This document shows, one piece after another, positions 1-8,573 of a stretch of DNA of 64,000 nt (position 1 is its first letter; each line of letters begins with the position of its first letter). The notes under the pieces are model-generated. The model did not search any database. It was not told the DNA's origin and was given only the letters and a program-made list of their open reading frames with translations. The stretch spans positions 1 through 64,000 of the forward strand of contig CAZNXJ010000018.1 in assembly GCA_964577115.1 (NCBI GenBank), read 5' to 3'. The position numbers and the translations under genes were made by a program. Source of the DNA: CAZNXJ01 sp964577115 (GTDB lineage: Bacteria > Planctomycetota > Planctomycetia > Pirellulales > Pirellulaceae).

Positions 1-230
1 CGACGCGGATGGATACGCTTAACCGCATTGCCCCGGATGTACGTGTTTTCGCCGCTTCACACCCAGGGGTGCGGGCCTTCAGCCCTGCCCCTGGGCTACA
101 CTCGGATCCACCGCTTCGCGGTTCGCAACGCGGCGGGGCGACGCGATGGCCGCCGCTTCGCGGCAGGCCGGTTGGTACGCGAATTGACGTGACGGGCGAC
201 GCGGATGGGTACGCTTACCGCATTGCCCCG
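1..230. repeat. Imperfect direct repeat flanking an inverted-repeat-rich stretch
   Basis: Bases 1-35 and 197-230 are near-identical copies of one 34-35 bp unit (shared core ACCGCATTGCCCCG, preceded by CGACGCGGATGG). Between them lie a hairpin with arms CCCAGGGG (62-69) and CCCCTGGG (88-95), and two copies of the small palindrome CCGCTTCGCGG (111-121 and 153-163). No convincing gene is seen in 1-264. The stretch resembles the interspersed intergenic repeats common in planctomycete genomes; the array may continue left of the window. Confidence 0.6.
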
Positions 231-264
231 CGGGTGAGCGCGTGTTTGCCGCTCCGCCTCGCGT

Positions 265-1227
265 TCAGACGAAGAAGTACGTCTGTTCGGCCGTCTTACG
301 CAGGAGCCATTCGCGCTCGTCTTTTGAGAGGAAGTCGATTTCGTCGGTGACAAGCTTCAAGGAGGCGGCGTACGAGTTGGGAGGCTGGACCTGGTACGGA
401 GCGTCGCTCGCCCACATCAGCCGCTCGACGCCATAACTCTCGACCAACTGCCGGATCATCGGCAGCAGCTCGCGGTGCGGGGGCTGTTTTTTTCCGAGCG
501 CATAGAAAGCCGAGACCTTGACGCGCACTTGGGGATGGCGCGCGAGCCCGGCGAGCCGGCGGACGTCCTCATCGCGTATCTCGCCGTCCATCCCGATGCG
601 AGCGAAATGATCGATGACGACCGGCGTTTCGGGATACCGCGTACACATCCGGTCGATCTGCTCGAGATGGCTCGCGTCGATCAAACAGCAAATCGCTTGA
701 CGCGTCTCCGCCGCACAGCGCCACATCCCAGCCATGCCGGGTGTTTCGAGCCACTTGTCGGCGCCGTGAATGAAGGGCGTGATGCGAAATCCCGTAACCT
801 TCTTCGGCAACAGCTCGCGCATCTGCCGGTCGGCGTCAGCGTTCAGGTCGTCGACCATCCCCACCACGCGGAACCGCCCCGGATGGCGAGCTGTCTCGTC
901 GATCAAGTAGGTATTGTCATATCCGTGATAAATGTGATGCTGGATCAACACGACTCGACGAACCCCCAGCGGCTCGGCTAACGCCAGCAGCTCGTCCCCC
1001 GTGAAGCTCGGCGGATCCAGATCCTCGCGTTTCGAAGGGGGGGCCAACGGGTATTTTTCGACGTCGGGCGTCCAGATGTGCGAATGCGCGTCGATCCATC
1101 CTTCGCCGCTGCCGGGCATGTCGTCAGCTCCTTGAATTCGAGGGGAAGTCAGCAGCGCGCCCGCGGCAACTGCGCCGGCGAGAAAGCTGCGGCGGGAAAC
1201 TACGCCAGGGATTGATGTTGCGTACAT
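265..1227 (-). CDS. Tat-exported amidohydrolase (amidohydrolase_2 family)
   Basis: A 320-residue metal-dependent TIM-barrel hydrolase of the amidohydrolase_2 type, the family of many lactonases and decarboxylases. The N-terminus carries a twin-arginine signal (SRRSFLAG at residues 11-18 followed by an Ala-rich stretch), so it should be exported folded. The metal-binding HxH is at residues 48-50 (DAHSHIW), with later conserved stretches VVIDHFARIG and MWASDAP supplying the expected His and Asp. Nothing in the sequence fixes the substrate. The start ATG at 1227 is the one that gives a full Tat signal. It is a single gene; a second Tat amidohydrolase of the same superfamily lies at 12444-13412. 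Confidence 0.85.
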   Translation of the reverse strand: MYATSIPGVVSRRSFLAGAVAAGALLTSPRIQGADDMPGSGEGWIDAHSHIWTPDVEKYPLAPPSKREDLDPPSFTGDELLALAEPLGVRRVVLIQHHIYHGYDNTYLIDETARHPGRFRVVGMVDDLNADADRQMRELLPKKVTGFRITPFIHGADKWLETPGMAGMWRCAAETRQAICCLIDASHLEQIDRMCTRYPETPVVIDHFARIGMDGEIRDEDVRRLAGLARHPQVRVKVSAFYALGKKQPPHRELLPMIRQLVESYGVERLMWASDAPYQVQPPNSYAASLKLVTDEIDFLSKDEREWLLRKTAEQTYFFV

Positions 1228-1497
1228 AAGCCGGTGATACCTCGCAGGGGTATGCAGGAAGATTTCAGCGCCGAGAGAACCTTTTGGTCCGATCCGCCGT
1301 CAAACAGGCAACGACGCGCGCGAGCCTTTTGGGTAGGAACAGGGTTTATCCAAGTAGCGGCGGCCCCATGCGAATTACGCGGGAGGCCCGGGCCGGATAC
1401 GGTCCGCCCCCCTGAGGCGTAGTCCGCGCCGAGGCGAACTTTCCTGAGCGGCGCGCCGATCAAGAACAGTGATAAACAGAGAACGAGGAGTTGGCAA

Positions 1498-2010
1498 ATG
1501 ATCATTCCCACGCGCACCCTACAGCACCCAGATGGGCGCGTCGAGATTGTGCGCCTGCTGACAGGTCCCGCGCTGGGCGCCTGGTCTCCTGACAAAACCT
1601 TGTCATTCGAGGGCAGCCTGATGTGGCTCTGCCCGCTCGAATCGCTCGACTACGTCCGCGTCGGCTTCGTCCACGCCCCCAGGCGAACCGGGCGTGTCGC
1701 CCTGGCGGGCGGGCTGGCCGTCGTCGGCTACGCAAATCTCCACGCCGACGCGCCGCCACACCCGCGGCACAATGCGTTCGTCCGCCGCGTGTTCTATTGG
1801 CGGCCGGAGGATCTCGATCGGAATCTGAATCGAGTCCCCGAAGGGGCTGTCGATCCGGCCACACTGCTGCCGGGCTACGAGGGCGCTCCGCCTGACCTGG
1901 ACGGGATCAAGCTGGGTTATCCGCGCCATTTACGTGGGGACGCCAAGCACCCGAAGCAGTGGGCCCGCGACGTGGTGGCGCAGAGTCAGACGCTCGTTTG
2001 CGTAGAATAA
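1498..2010 (+). CDS. Hypothetical protein, 170 aa
   Basis: I do not recognise this protein. It has no signal peptide or membrane segment and is rich in Arg, Pro and Leu. The ATG is preceded by a good ribosome-binding site (AGGAG, about seven bases upstream), which is the main reason to call it. Its last 104 bases overlap the 3' end of the convergent methyltransferase gene. The overlap is unusual: either both genes are real and one has lost its original stop codon, or one end is mis-called. The frame has no long competitor over its first 300 bases. Confidence 0.55.
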   Translation: MIIPTRTLQHPDGRVEIVRLLTGPALGAWSPDKTLSFEGSLMWLCPLESLDYVRVGFVHAPRRTGRVALAGGLAVVGYANLHADAPPHPRHNAFVRRVFYWRPEDLDRNLNRVPEGAVDPATLLPGYEGAPPDLDGIKLGYPRHLRGDAKHPKQWARDVVAQSQTLVCVE

Positions 2011-2779
2011 GCACCGTGTCCGTGATCTCGTCGTTGAGCTCGAGCGGTTCCTCGAGGTCGTACCAGAAGTCGTACACGCCGGCGACTTCCAATTGGGGCA
2101 CGCGAGCCAGCAGGCGGCGCAGCTGCCGTACCGTATAAATCCGCAAATCGAATTCGTGCCGCAGCCGCAATGGCTGCGGCTGATTTTTTTTGCGGACAAG
2201 CATACTGATGCGCAGCCGTTCACGCCGTTGGCGACGATCGAAATCGAGCACTCGCAGCGTCACCGTCACGCGCGTCCCCCGCCGCTCGGCCGACCACCGC
2301 TCAATACAGTGCTCGTCGACGTCTTTCGGCAGCAGGTGCAGGCCGAGCACGTAAACGCCGCCTGGCCGGAGCGAGTCGGCAACACACTCGAGATGCCGCT
2401 GAGCGTCCTCTTCGGTCAAAAGATGCCGGAACGTGTTGCACAGGTTGTACGCCGCATCGACCGGCCGCCGCGTCCGATACTCGGTCATGTCGGCAACACA
2501 AAGCTCCACCTTGCCGGCTCCGTCCGGCAGGCGCCGACGCGCGTATGCAATCGCTTTCTCGTTGAGGTCAATTCCCGTAACCCGGTGACCGCGCCGAGCC
2601 AGCTCGCGGACTAAGCGCCCGCTGCCGCAGCCGGGTTCAAAGAAGTGCCGCGCAGGACGGCCCGAATACTTCTGCGCTACGGCCTCGATGAAATCGGCTT
2701 CGCCCCGCGTCTCTCCGTCCATTGCGATGTCGTAATAAGCAGGCCAGTCGTACCATTCAGTCAGCTCAGAAGTAGCCAT
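1907..2779 (-). CDS. Class I SAM-dependent methyltransferase
   Basis: A 290-residue soluble methyltransferase. Motif I of the SAM-binding Rossmann fold is clear (FFEPGCGSGRL, about residues 46-56), followed by the acidic residue that binds the ribose (VTGIDLNEKAI) and motif II/III (VELCVADMTEY, SLRPGGVYVLGLHLL). The substrate is unknown. The conserved fold appears to end at DTVLILRK; the remaining 30 or so residues are low-complexity and lie entirely within the overlap with the convergent gene at 1498-2010, which suggests a read-through extension after loss of an older stop codon. The ATG at 2779 gives the normal N-terminal WYDWPAYYDIAM segment. Confidence 0.8.
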   Translation of the reverse strand: MATSELTEWYDWPAYYDIAMDGETRGEADFIEAVAQKYSGRPARHFFEPGCGSGRLVRELARRGHRVTGIDLNEKAIAYARRRLPDGAGKVELCVADMTEYRTRRPVDAAYNLCNTFRHLLTEEDAQRHLECVADSLRPGGVYVLGLHLLPKDVDEHCIERWSAERRGTRVTVTLRVLDFDRRQRRERLRISMLVRKKNQPQPLRLRHEFDLRIYTVRQLRRLLARVPQLEVAGVYDFWYDLEEPLELNDEITDTVLILRKRASDSAPPRRGPTASGAWRPHVNGADNPA

Positions 2780-2958
2780 CCCTTGTAAGTTTTCTCGTCC
2801 ATTCTCTTTCGGGTTCGGTCGTTCACGAGGCGCCCGTCACTCCGCTGAACGGCCGGACAACATCCGTCCCTGCCGTATCGAAGTACGAGAGGCCTCTCGA
2901 TCGCGATTCGCCCGCCAGGCGTCGCGATCACGCAGCGAGCGATTCTACCCGGAATGAG

Positions 2959-4647
2959 TTACTGCGGGAGTTCGGCTGCGTCGTCGCCGCTGATGAGGAC
3001 GCGGAGCGGCTGCGGAAGTCGAATGGCAACGTCATCGGCCGTTTCCGGCATTAGAGCGTGCAGCTCGGTGCCGGGCGGGTAGCCGAGCAATTCACGAGTT
3101 GCCGCTTCAGAGGTTGCGAAGCGCGCGTAGTGACCTTCAAACGGATACTGCTTGGCGTAGCCACCCCGATAGAGAACGCAGCCTTCCAACACCTGGTCCA
3201 TGCGGTTGCTGCCCCGATCGTCAACCTGGTTTGGCCCGTAAGAATAGAGCAGGTACCCGGATTCGGTCTTTTCATACTGAAAGGGCCGTCCGCCTACATC
3301 TCGGGGAAGCAATTCGCCCGCGTTTTCCACGACGTCGAGCGACTTGGGGTAAGCGCCGTGCGCAGCGCGATAAACAGCTAGGTGAGTGGCGACCTGCATG
3401 AGCCCAAGCGACGCTCGCTCGCGAAATTCGTGTAGGGCGACCGTCGACAATGTGGACAGCAGCCACTGGCGCATCATCAGGTCGGCCATCTGCCGACTCC
3501 GCATTTCACGGCTGATCACTCCCAATGCGATATCTGTCGTGGTGGGCCGCGCTCGCTCAATCTCGCGCTCGATCTCTCTGATTCGATGGGTGCGCCCCGA
3601 GAGGTCGGCATCGCTCACCGCTTGCACGGCCTGGTCATACCATGCGTTGCTCCGCCGGAGCACAACGTTCCAATCCATAGGAACCGTGGCGAGGGCCGCA
3701 CCGACCTCTTCGGACGGAAACCTGGAGGCCAATAATTCGTCCAGCCTGCTACCGGGCTGGCTCGAATAGTAAACCAGGGTCGACGCCAACGATAACCGTT
3801 CGAGCTCCAGCGCCCGTTGCGCCGAGAATCGCGGACGCCGTTCGGCCAGATACGCGCACACTTCCTCCGCCAAGCTCGTGGAAAGCTGCGGTGACTCGAG
3901 AATGCGCAGTGTCACTTGGTGAGCGACGTTGTCGTAGGCGATTGTGAAAACGGCGGACACGGTCGTATCGTGTGGAACGAGCTCGCTCAGGCGATAAATG
4001 GCGCGCGCGTCCTCCCATGCCGCCTCGATGTCGCCTCGCCCAAGCGCATACATCGAGCGCACTGCCAGCGCCTCGACCCCCGTCTGTAGCAGCGGCAAAT
4101 GCGGCACCTCCATCGCGAGGAAGGGCGACTTGGGTTCAAGCAGCAACGTGGGCGAGGGAAAATAAAACTTCGGTTTCCCGGCCGCTTCGTGCAGCAAACG
4201 AAACGTATCGTGTTGGGCTTCTATCCACTCGGCGACCAACGGAAATTCCTCGGCCGTCCATGGCTGGTGCACCATAATGTCCCTGACGACGCTGGCTGCT
4301 GAACCGGGCCAAAATCCTTTTTCCTTCAGCCCCTGCCGGTCGGGAATCTCCATACCGAGTTCCGCACAGAGGGCTTCGCGACTTCGTGGCCTTATTTCGC
4401 CCGGCCAAAGTGCTTGGAGCAGCGGTAGCGCGGCGTTTTCGGCGGGGGTTATATCGCCGCGGAGCTGATTCAAGTGATACGCTGCGTAGTCGGGCAGGTT
4501 ATCGTCGGTGAGCGGTTCCGTGATGACCGTGGTCGATGGCGATACCTGAAGCGGCGGTGTGGGCTGGCCAAGGTGCGCAAGGCTCAAGATCAGTACAGCG
4601 AAACCGACGATGCAGATGCCCAACAGCCATCGCTTGAATGTGCGCAT
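2959..4647 (-). CDS. Membrane-anchored hypothetical protein with pseudopilin-like C-terminal segment
   Basis: A 562-residue protein with one N-terminal membrane segment (about residues 6-25, after the basic MRTFKRW) and a long extracytoplasmic body. The ATG at 4647 is preferred over one 36 bases upstream because it puts the basic residues directly before the membrane helix. Toward the C-terminus the pattern HLAVYRAAHGAYPKSLD ... GGRPFQYEKTESGYLLYSYGPN matches the C-terminal beta-region found in planctomycete and verrucomicrobial type II-secretion pseudopilin-like proteins. No enzyme motif is visible. Function unknown; a role at the cell surface is inferred only from topology. Confidence 0.6.
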   Translation of the reverse strand: MRTFKRWLLGICIVGFAVLILSLAHLGQPTPPLQVSPSTTVITEPLTDDNLPDYAAYHLNQLRGDITPAENAALPLLQALWPGEIRPRSREALCAELGMEIPDRQGLKEKGFWPGSAASVVRDIMVHQPWTAEEFPLVAEWIEAQHDTFRLLHEAAGKPKFYFPSPTLLLEPKSPFLAMEVPHLPLLQTGVEALAVRSMYALGRGDIEAAWEDARAIYRLSELVPHDTTVSAVFTIAYDNVAHQVTLRILESPQLSTSLAEEVCAYLAERRPRFSAQRALELERLSLASTLVYYSSQPGSRLDELLASRFPSEEVGAALATVPMDWNVVLRRSNAWYDQAVQAVSDADLSGRTHRIREIEREIERARPTTTDIALGVISREMRSRQMADLMMRQWLLSTLSTVALHEFRERASLGLMQVATHLAVYRAAHGAYPKSLDVVENAGELLPRDVGGRPFQYEKTESGYLLYSYGPNQVDDRGSNRMDQVLEGCVLYRGGYAKQYPFEGHYARFATSEAATRELLGYPPGTELHALMPETADDVAIRLPQPLRVLISGDDAAELPQ

Positions 4648-4754
4648 GGTGGAATCTCGCCGAAACCAGCAAACCGCGGCCAACGGTTTGTAGCGTCTGT
4701 TGCATCTCGGTTCCTATGGCCTCCGGGAATTTTGCCATTAACCGGGAGCCGCCG

Positions 4755-4783
4755 TAGACCTTTTCTGAGCGATTTCGTACAAT
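4755..4783 (+). promoter_or_regulatory. Candidate sigma-70-type promoter
   Basis: TAGACC (4755-4760), a 17-base spacer and TACAAT (4778-4783). Transcription would start near 4789-4791, essentially at the ATG of the next gene (4792), which has no ribosome-binding site, so the mRNA may be leaderless. Confidence 0.4.
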
Positions 4784-4791
4784 AGTTCGTG

Positions 4792-5154
4792 ATGATTTCA
4801 CTGGCTCAACGAACATTGATTCTCGCTGCCGCGTTCTTCCTGGCGCTACCGCCGGGCTGGTGCGGTGTAATGGCCGAACTCCGGGCGGCTCAGCCGCTGG
4901 CGGCCGAAAGCTGTTGCCGGCACGCGCGCGAGCTGCCAACGCCCGTTAACGATCGGTCGCTTCCAAACGTCGCCTGCTGCTGCCAGCGCGATCTGGTCAA
5001 GAGCGAACACGAAGTACAGCTCGACGGTCCTACCGTGACGGATCAGCTGCCCGCGGCGGATGCCTGGGCCGAAATCCCCGCCGACCCGCAAACCACGCCT
5101 CTCCCAACGACCGCCACAAAGCGGCATGTGCTACTTTGTCAGTGGCGATGCTAA
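4792..5154 (+). CDS. Small secreted Cys-containing protein
   Basis: A 120-residue protein with a hydrophobic N-terminal signal sequence (about residues 5-24, ending PPGWCG). The mature part carries seven cysteines in clusters: ESCCRH, VACCCQRD and a terminal LCQWRC. I do not know its function; clustered Cys and His suggest metal or redox chemistry outside the cytoplasm, which is inference. A GTG three bases upstream (4789) is an alternative start. No Shine-Dalgarno sequence is visible, and the predicted promoter sits directly on the start codon. It is followed after 260 bp by the Cys-Cys repeat protein on the same strand, so the two may be functionally linked. Confidence 0.6.
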   Translation: MISLAQRTLILAAAFFLALPPGWCGVMAELRAAQPLAAESCCRHARELPTPVNDRSLPNVACCCQRDLVKSEHEVQLDGPTVTDQLPAADAWAEIPADPQTTPLPTTATKRHVLLCQWRC

Positions 5155-5353
5155 TCCGCGTCTGATGCGCGCACTCTAGCGCCCCTTATTTCCGCATTTC
5201 CGCGCGCCGGCCGATCGCCCAAGGGTTATCAGCCTTCAAGAACGCGCGCGGAAGCATCTAACGTTGCTCGATGACGTAGCTCGCTGCGCTCCTATCGTCG
5301 TTTTGCGCGTGCGAGCGACATCGCCGTTCCGTTATGCCAAAGTACCAAGGAAT

Positions 5354-5394
5354 CGGCTGCACCCCGGGTGCGCTCGGTGGAGCGGCCGTCTTTT
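5354..5394 (+). promoter_or_regulatory. Candidate structured 5' leader (three-way junction plus U-run)
   Basis: Bases 5354-5388 can fold as an outer stem CGGC/GCCG (5354-5357 with 5385-5388) enclosing two hairpins, GCACC-ccg-GGTGC (5359-5371) and GCTC-ggtg-GAGC (5372-5383). TCTTTT follows at 5389-5394. The structure ends just before the ribosome-binding site AAAGGA (5404-5409) of the Cys-rich gene. It could be an attenuator, a cis-regulatory RNA or an upstream terminator. The stems are short, so this is tentative. Confidence 0.35.
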
Positions 5395-5417
5395 AGCAAA
5401 ATCAAAGGATAAGTTTT

Positions 5418-5852
5418 ATGTATTCGATGTTTACCAAGGTCGTTGCTGGTTCTCTGCTGGCCGTGGGGCTCGTGCTGAGCGGCGTGGGTGCGGACGCGTC
5501 GAACGACGCCGACAAAGACTGCTGCACGAAGAAACTGGCTTGTTGCGAGTCGCAGAACGTGTGTTGCGAGGCTGCTCCGCCATGCTGCTTGGAGGGCCAG
5601 GCGTGCTGCGACGAGGTGAAAGCGTGCTGCACGGTCGCCGAGAGCGAGACGGCGAAGGAGGCCATGAACGCGTGCTGCGCGACAGGTGCGGCGTGCTGCT
5701 ACGAAGGCGCCGAATGCTGTGAAGCGGGCGTGGAATGTTGTGTGGCCGCCGCCGTGTGTTGCGACGATGGCGCAGCATGCTGCGCGCCGGACGCCGCGTG
5801 CTGTGAGCCCGGCGCAGAGTGCTGCGTGGCCGGCGCGCGCTGCAACGGCTAA
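5418..5852 (+). CDS. Secreted Cys-Cys heptad-repeat protein
   Basis: A 144-residue protein with an N-terminal signal sequence (hydrophobic residues about 8-24, cleavage probably near GADAS) followed by almost nothing but a cysteine repeat. Fourteen CC pairs occur with a seven-residue period (CC plus five small or acidic residues, commonly A, G, E, D, P). One break after the sixth pair has a 16-residue spacing. A single Cys lies near the end, giving 29 Cys. There are only a few basic residues and no other domain. Periodic Cys pairs in a secreted acidic protein suggest metal binding or a disulfide-stapled solenoid; neither is demonstrated. The start has RBS AAAGGA at 5404-5409. A strong terminator follows, and cysK (cysteine synthesis) converges from the other side. 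Confidence 0.8.
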   Translation: MYSMFTKVVAGSLLAVGLVLSGVGADASNDADKDCCTKKLACCESQNVCCEAAPPCCLEGQACCDEVKACCTVAESETAKEAMNACCATGAACCYEGAECCEAGVECCVAAAVCCDDGAACCAPDAACCEPGAECCVAGARCNG

Positions 5853-5861
5853 CCGGTGAGC

Positions 5862-5907
5862 GGAGGGGGCGGCGACACGTCGCCCCCTCCTGCGTTTTAC
5901 TTTTTTC
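5862..5907 (+). terminator. Intrinsic terminator of the Cys-repeat gene
   Basis: Perfect 10-bp stem GGAGGGGGCG (5862-5871) / CGCCCCCTCC (5881-5890) with a nine-base loop, followed by TGCGTTTTACTTTTTT. The T-rich tail is on the + strand, so it ends transcription of 5418-5852 and insulates convergent cysK. Confidence 0.85.
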
Positions 5908-5964
5908 CAGTCACGCGCGTGCAAAGTGTGTTGCACGCCCCGGACCGGACGCGATCGGAAGCGA

Positions 5965-6906
5965 TTAGCCGCCGAGACCGCCAAACAGGGGCGTCGACAA
6001 ATACCGCTCGCCGAGGCTTGCCATAATCGTCACGATGCGTTTGCCACGCATTTCGGGACGAGCGGCGACCTGGGCTGCGGCCCACATGTTCGCTCCGCTG
6101 CTGATCCCCGCGACGATCCCCTCTTGGCTCGCGAGCAGCCGCCCCCACTCGAACGCCACGTCATCTTCGACCGTGATAACCTCGTCGACGATCGACGTGT
6201 CGAGGTTCTTGGGGATGAATCCGGCGCCGATCCCTTGGATACGGTGCTTGCCCGGCTTACCGCCGCTGATCACCGGGGAATGAACCGGCTCGACGGCAAT
6301 CACACGAAAGTTCGGGTTCAGCTTCTTGATATAGCGCCCAACACCCGTGATCGTGCCGCCGGTACCGACACCCGCGACGATCGCATCGATGTTGTGTCCG
6401 GAGTCCTCCCAGATCTCGGGGCCGGTCGTGGCTTCGTGGATCGCGGGATTGGCAGGGTTCTCGAACTGCTGCGGCATCCACGCGTTATCCAGCTTTTCGA
6501 CCATTTCGGTCGCGCGGCGGATAGCTCCCATCATGCCTTCTGCGGCCGGGGTCAGTTCGAGGTTGGCCCCCATGGCGCGCAGCAGCGCTCGGCGTTCGAG
6601 CGACATCGATTCGGGCATGGTCAATGTCAGCTTGTAGCCTCGCGCCGCGCACACGAACGCCAGTGCAATTCCCGTGTTACCGCTGGTCGGCTCGATAATG
6701 TGAGTTTCCGGATTGATCGTGCCGCTTTTCTCGGCGGCATCGATCATCGCGGCGCCAATACGGTCCTTAACGCTATTCAGCGGCTGAAAGAACTCGCACT
6801 TCGCAAAAACCGTCGCATGTTCCTTGGGAACCAGACGGTTGATGCGAATCATTGGCGTATCACCAATAGCAGCAGAAGCGTCGTTGTAGGTCTTCCCGCG
6901 AGGCAT
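5965..6906 (-). CDS. cysK: Cysteine synthase A (O-acetylserine sulfhydrylase)
   Basis: A 313-residue PLP enzyme that makes cysteine from O-acetylserine and sulfide, the last step of sulfate assimilation. The PLP lysine is K47 in NSVKDRIG, the substrate loop TSGNTG is at 74-79, and the phosphate-binding loop GVGTGGTITG is present; the C-terminal SSGANMWAA is also typical. Start ATG at 6906 is preceded by GAGGAG at a good distance and gives the standard family N-terminus (IGDTPMIRINRL); longer in-frame versions add a non-conserved 65-residue extension. The other cys genes lie 27-44 kb away. It converges on the Cys-rich repeat protein gene. Confidence 0.95.
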   Translation of the reverse strand: MPRGKTYNDASAAIGDTPMIRINRLVPKEHATVFAKCEFFQPLNSVKDRIGAAMIDAAEKSGTINPETHIIEPTSGNTGIALAFVCAARGYKLTLTMPESMSLERRALLRAMGANLELTPAAEGMMGAIRRATEMVEKLDNAWMPQQFENPANPAIHEATTGPEIWEDSGHNIDAIVAGVGTGGTITGVGRYIKKLNPNFRVIAVEPVHSPVISGGKPGKHRIQGIGAGFIPKNLDTSIVDEVITVEDDVAFEWGRLLASQEGIVAGISSGANMWAAAQVAARPEMRGKRIVTIMASLGERYLSTPLFGGLGG

Positions 6907-7127
6907 TAATGAATCTCCTCGAATTAGTAAATCATCAGAGAAATCGCGACACGGCGAACAATTTAACGGCCATCTCGATTCGCGTCGATCCGAAGAAAAT
7001 GATGAAGGGAGGGTGAGAAGGGAAGGAGGTACGGCGGGGCCGGTTACGCCCACCGCTGCCAACCGGCCAGCCGCCGAGCGGCGGCCGTAAACGCTGCTCA
7101 ATTGCGTACTTCGCCAGGCCTTTCGCG

Positions 7128-8573
7128 TTAGAGGTAGGGGGTGGCGAGGCGAGCAATGCCGTCCCGCAGGCGAATCGGGAACGGGCGTCCGTCGACGTCG
7201 GCGAGCGTCACTTCGCGAGCCATCGCAATTTTTTCATCGATGAGGGATTTTAGCTGCTGAGCGAGCTCGACATCGTAGCACTCGACGTTGAACTCGAAGT
7301 TCAGCCGTAAGCTGCGTGGGTCCCAGTTCGCTGAACCGAACAGCGACCATGCGTCGTCGACGACCATGAGCTTTGTGTGATCGAACGGAGGCGGCGTCAG
7401 CCACACTCGGCAGCCCCGTTCGAGTACCTGCCACAGCTGGGCGCGCGAGGCCCACTGGACGAGTGACAGGTTGCCTTTCTCCGGGATCACGATATCGACC
7501 TTAACGCCGCGCACCGCGGCGACATTCAGGGCGCTGACGAGGCCCGCGTCCGGTAGGAAATACGGCGTCACGACGCTCAGCGACCGCCGAGCGCACGAGA
7601 TCGCTCCGAGTATCACGAGCCGCAGCTCCTCGAAGTCCTCGTCGGGCCCATCCGGGATGCCTCGCGCATAGACATTTCCCACCGGTTGGATGGGGACAAT
7701 CCACGGGTGCCCGCGAAGTTTCTCATTCGTCGCGAACGCCCAATCCTCGATGAAGGCACTTTGCATCTGCCTAACGACAGGACCTTCCACGCGGAAGTGC
7801 AGATCCTCGATCGGGTGCTTGGGCTTCAGCTTGTAACAATGCCCCTCGCGGATGTTCATACCGCCGGTGAAACCGATTCGCCCGTCAACGACCAGGATCT
7901 TGCGGTGATTGCGCAGATTGGCGTAGTGGAACTTCCAGGGCACGAGCTTCGGCAGGAAGGCGGCCACGGGAATGTCCCGTTTCTGAAGCTGGCTCATGAT
8001 GGAGGGCCACGAATAGCGCATCCCCACGCCATCCACGAGCACGCGGACGGCAACGCCTCGATGCTTCGCCGCGGCCAAGGCCTCGGCAAACTGCCGTCCG
8101 GCTTGGTCGTTATCAAAGATATAGGTCTCGAGCGTGACAGATTCCTGCGCGGCATCGATGGCGCCGAGCATTTCGTCGTAAGCGTCGCTACAGCGCAGCG
8201 GCCGCACCCGATTGCCGGCCAGAAGTGGCCGCTCGGTCACTCGGCCCACCAAGCGCGCCAAGGTATGCAGATTTTCATCCACGGACGCCGGCAATCCAGC
8301 AAAATGGTCCGGAATCGAGCGATCCAAGGCGTCCATGTAGCCCCGGCCCCGCTTGCGCCGCAGCGACTGGGCGCGGCGCCGGATCCGGTTCACGCCGAAC
8401 GCGAAGTACATGGCGCTGCCCAGGAGGGGCACGAACCAGATGAATCCAACCCAGCCAATCGCCGAGCGAGCATCGCGTTTGTACAGCACCGCATGAATCG
8501 TGGCGGCGGACGCGACCGCAAAGGTCAACGCGGCGAACAGCAACGGCCAAAACGTGAGTAAGTCGTTGAGCAT
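7128..8573 (-). CDS. cls: Cardiolipin synthase-like phospholipase D family protein
   Basis: A 481-residue membrane phospholipid enzyme. Two N-terminal membrane helices (about residues 6-26 and 42-60) precede two PLD domains, each with a complete HKD motif: H223-x-K225-x4-D230 and H399-x-K401-x4-D406, both followed by the usual GG/GSANWD stretch. In bacteria this architecture condenses two phosphatidylglycerol molecules into cardiolipin. The length matches the ClsA group. The ATG at 8573 gives the canonical start; an upstream extension would put 88 non-conserved residues before the first helix. Monocistronic as far as can be seen. Confidence 0.88.
   Translation of the reverse strand: MLNDLLTFWPLLFAALTFAVASAATIHAVLYKRDARSAIGWVGFIWFVPLLGSAMYFAFGVNRIRRRAQSLRRKRGRGYMDALDRSIPDHFAGLPASVDENLHTLARLVGRVTERPLLAGNRVRPLRCSDAYDEMLGAIDAAQESVTLETYIFDNDQAGRQFAEALAAAKHRGVAVRVLVDGVGMRYSWPSIMSQLQKRDIPVAAFLPKLVPWKFHYANLRNHRKILVVDGRIGFTGGMNIREGHCYKLKPKHPIEDLHFRVEGPVVRQMQSAFIEDWAFATNEKLRGHPWIVPIQPVGNVYARGIPDGPDEDFEELRLVILGAISCARRSLSVVTPYFLPDAGLVSALNVAAVRGVKVDIVIPEKGNLSLVQWASRAQLWQVLERGCRVWLTPPPFDHTKLMVVDDAWSLFGSANWDPRSLRLNFEFNVECYDVELAQQLKSLIDEKIAMAREVTLADVDGRPFPIRLRDGIARLATPYL

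Noticed and set aside
5402..5665. Antisense frame opposite the Cys-repeat gene
   Set aside because: Its repeated Gln-His-Ala arises only because it is the complement of the CC repeat; no start signal.
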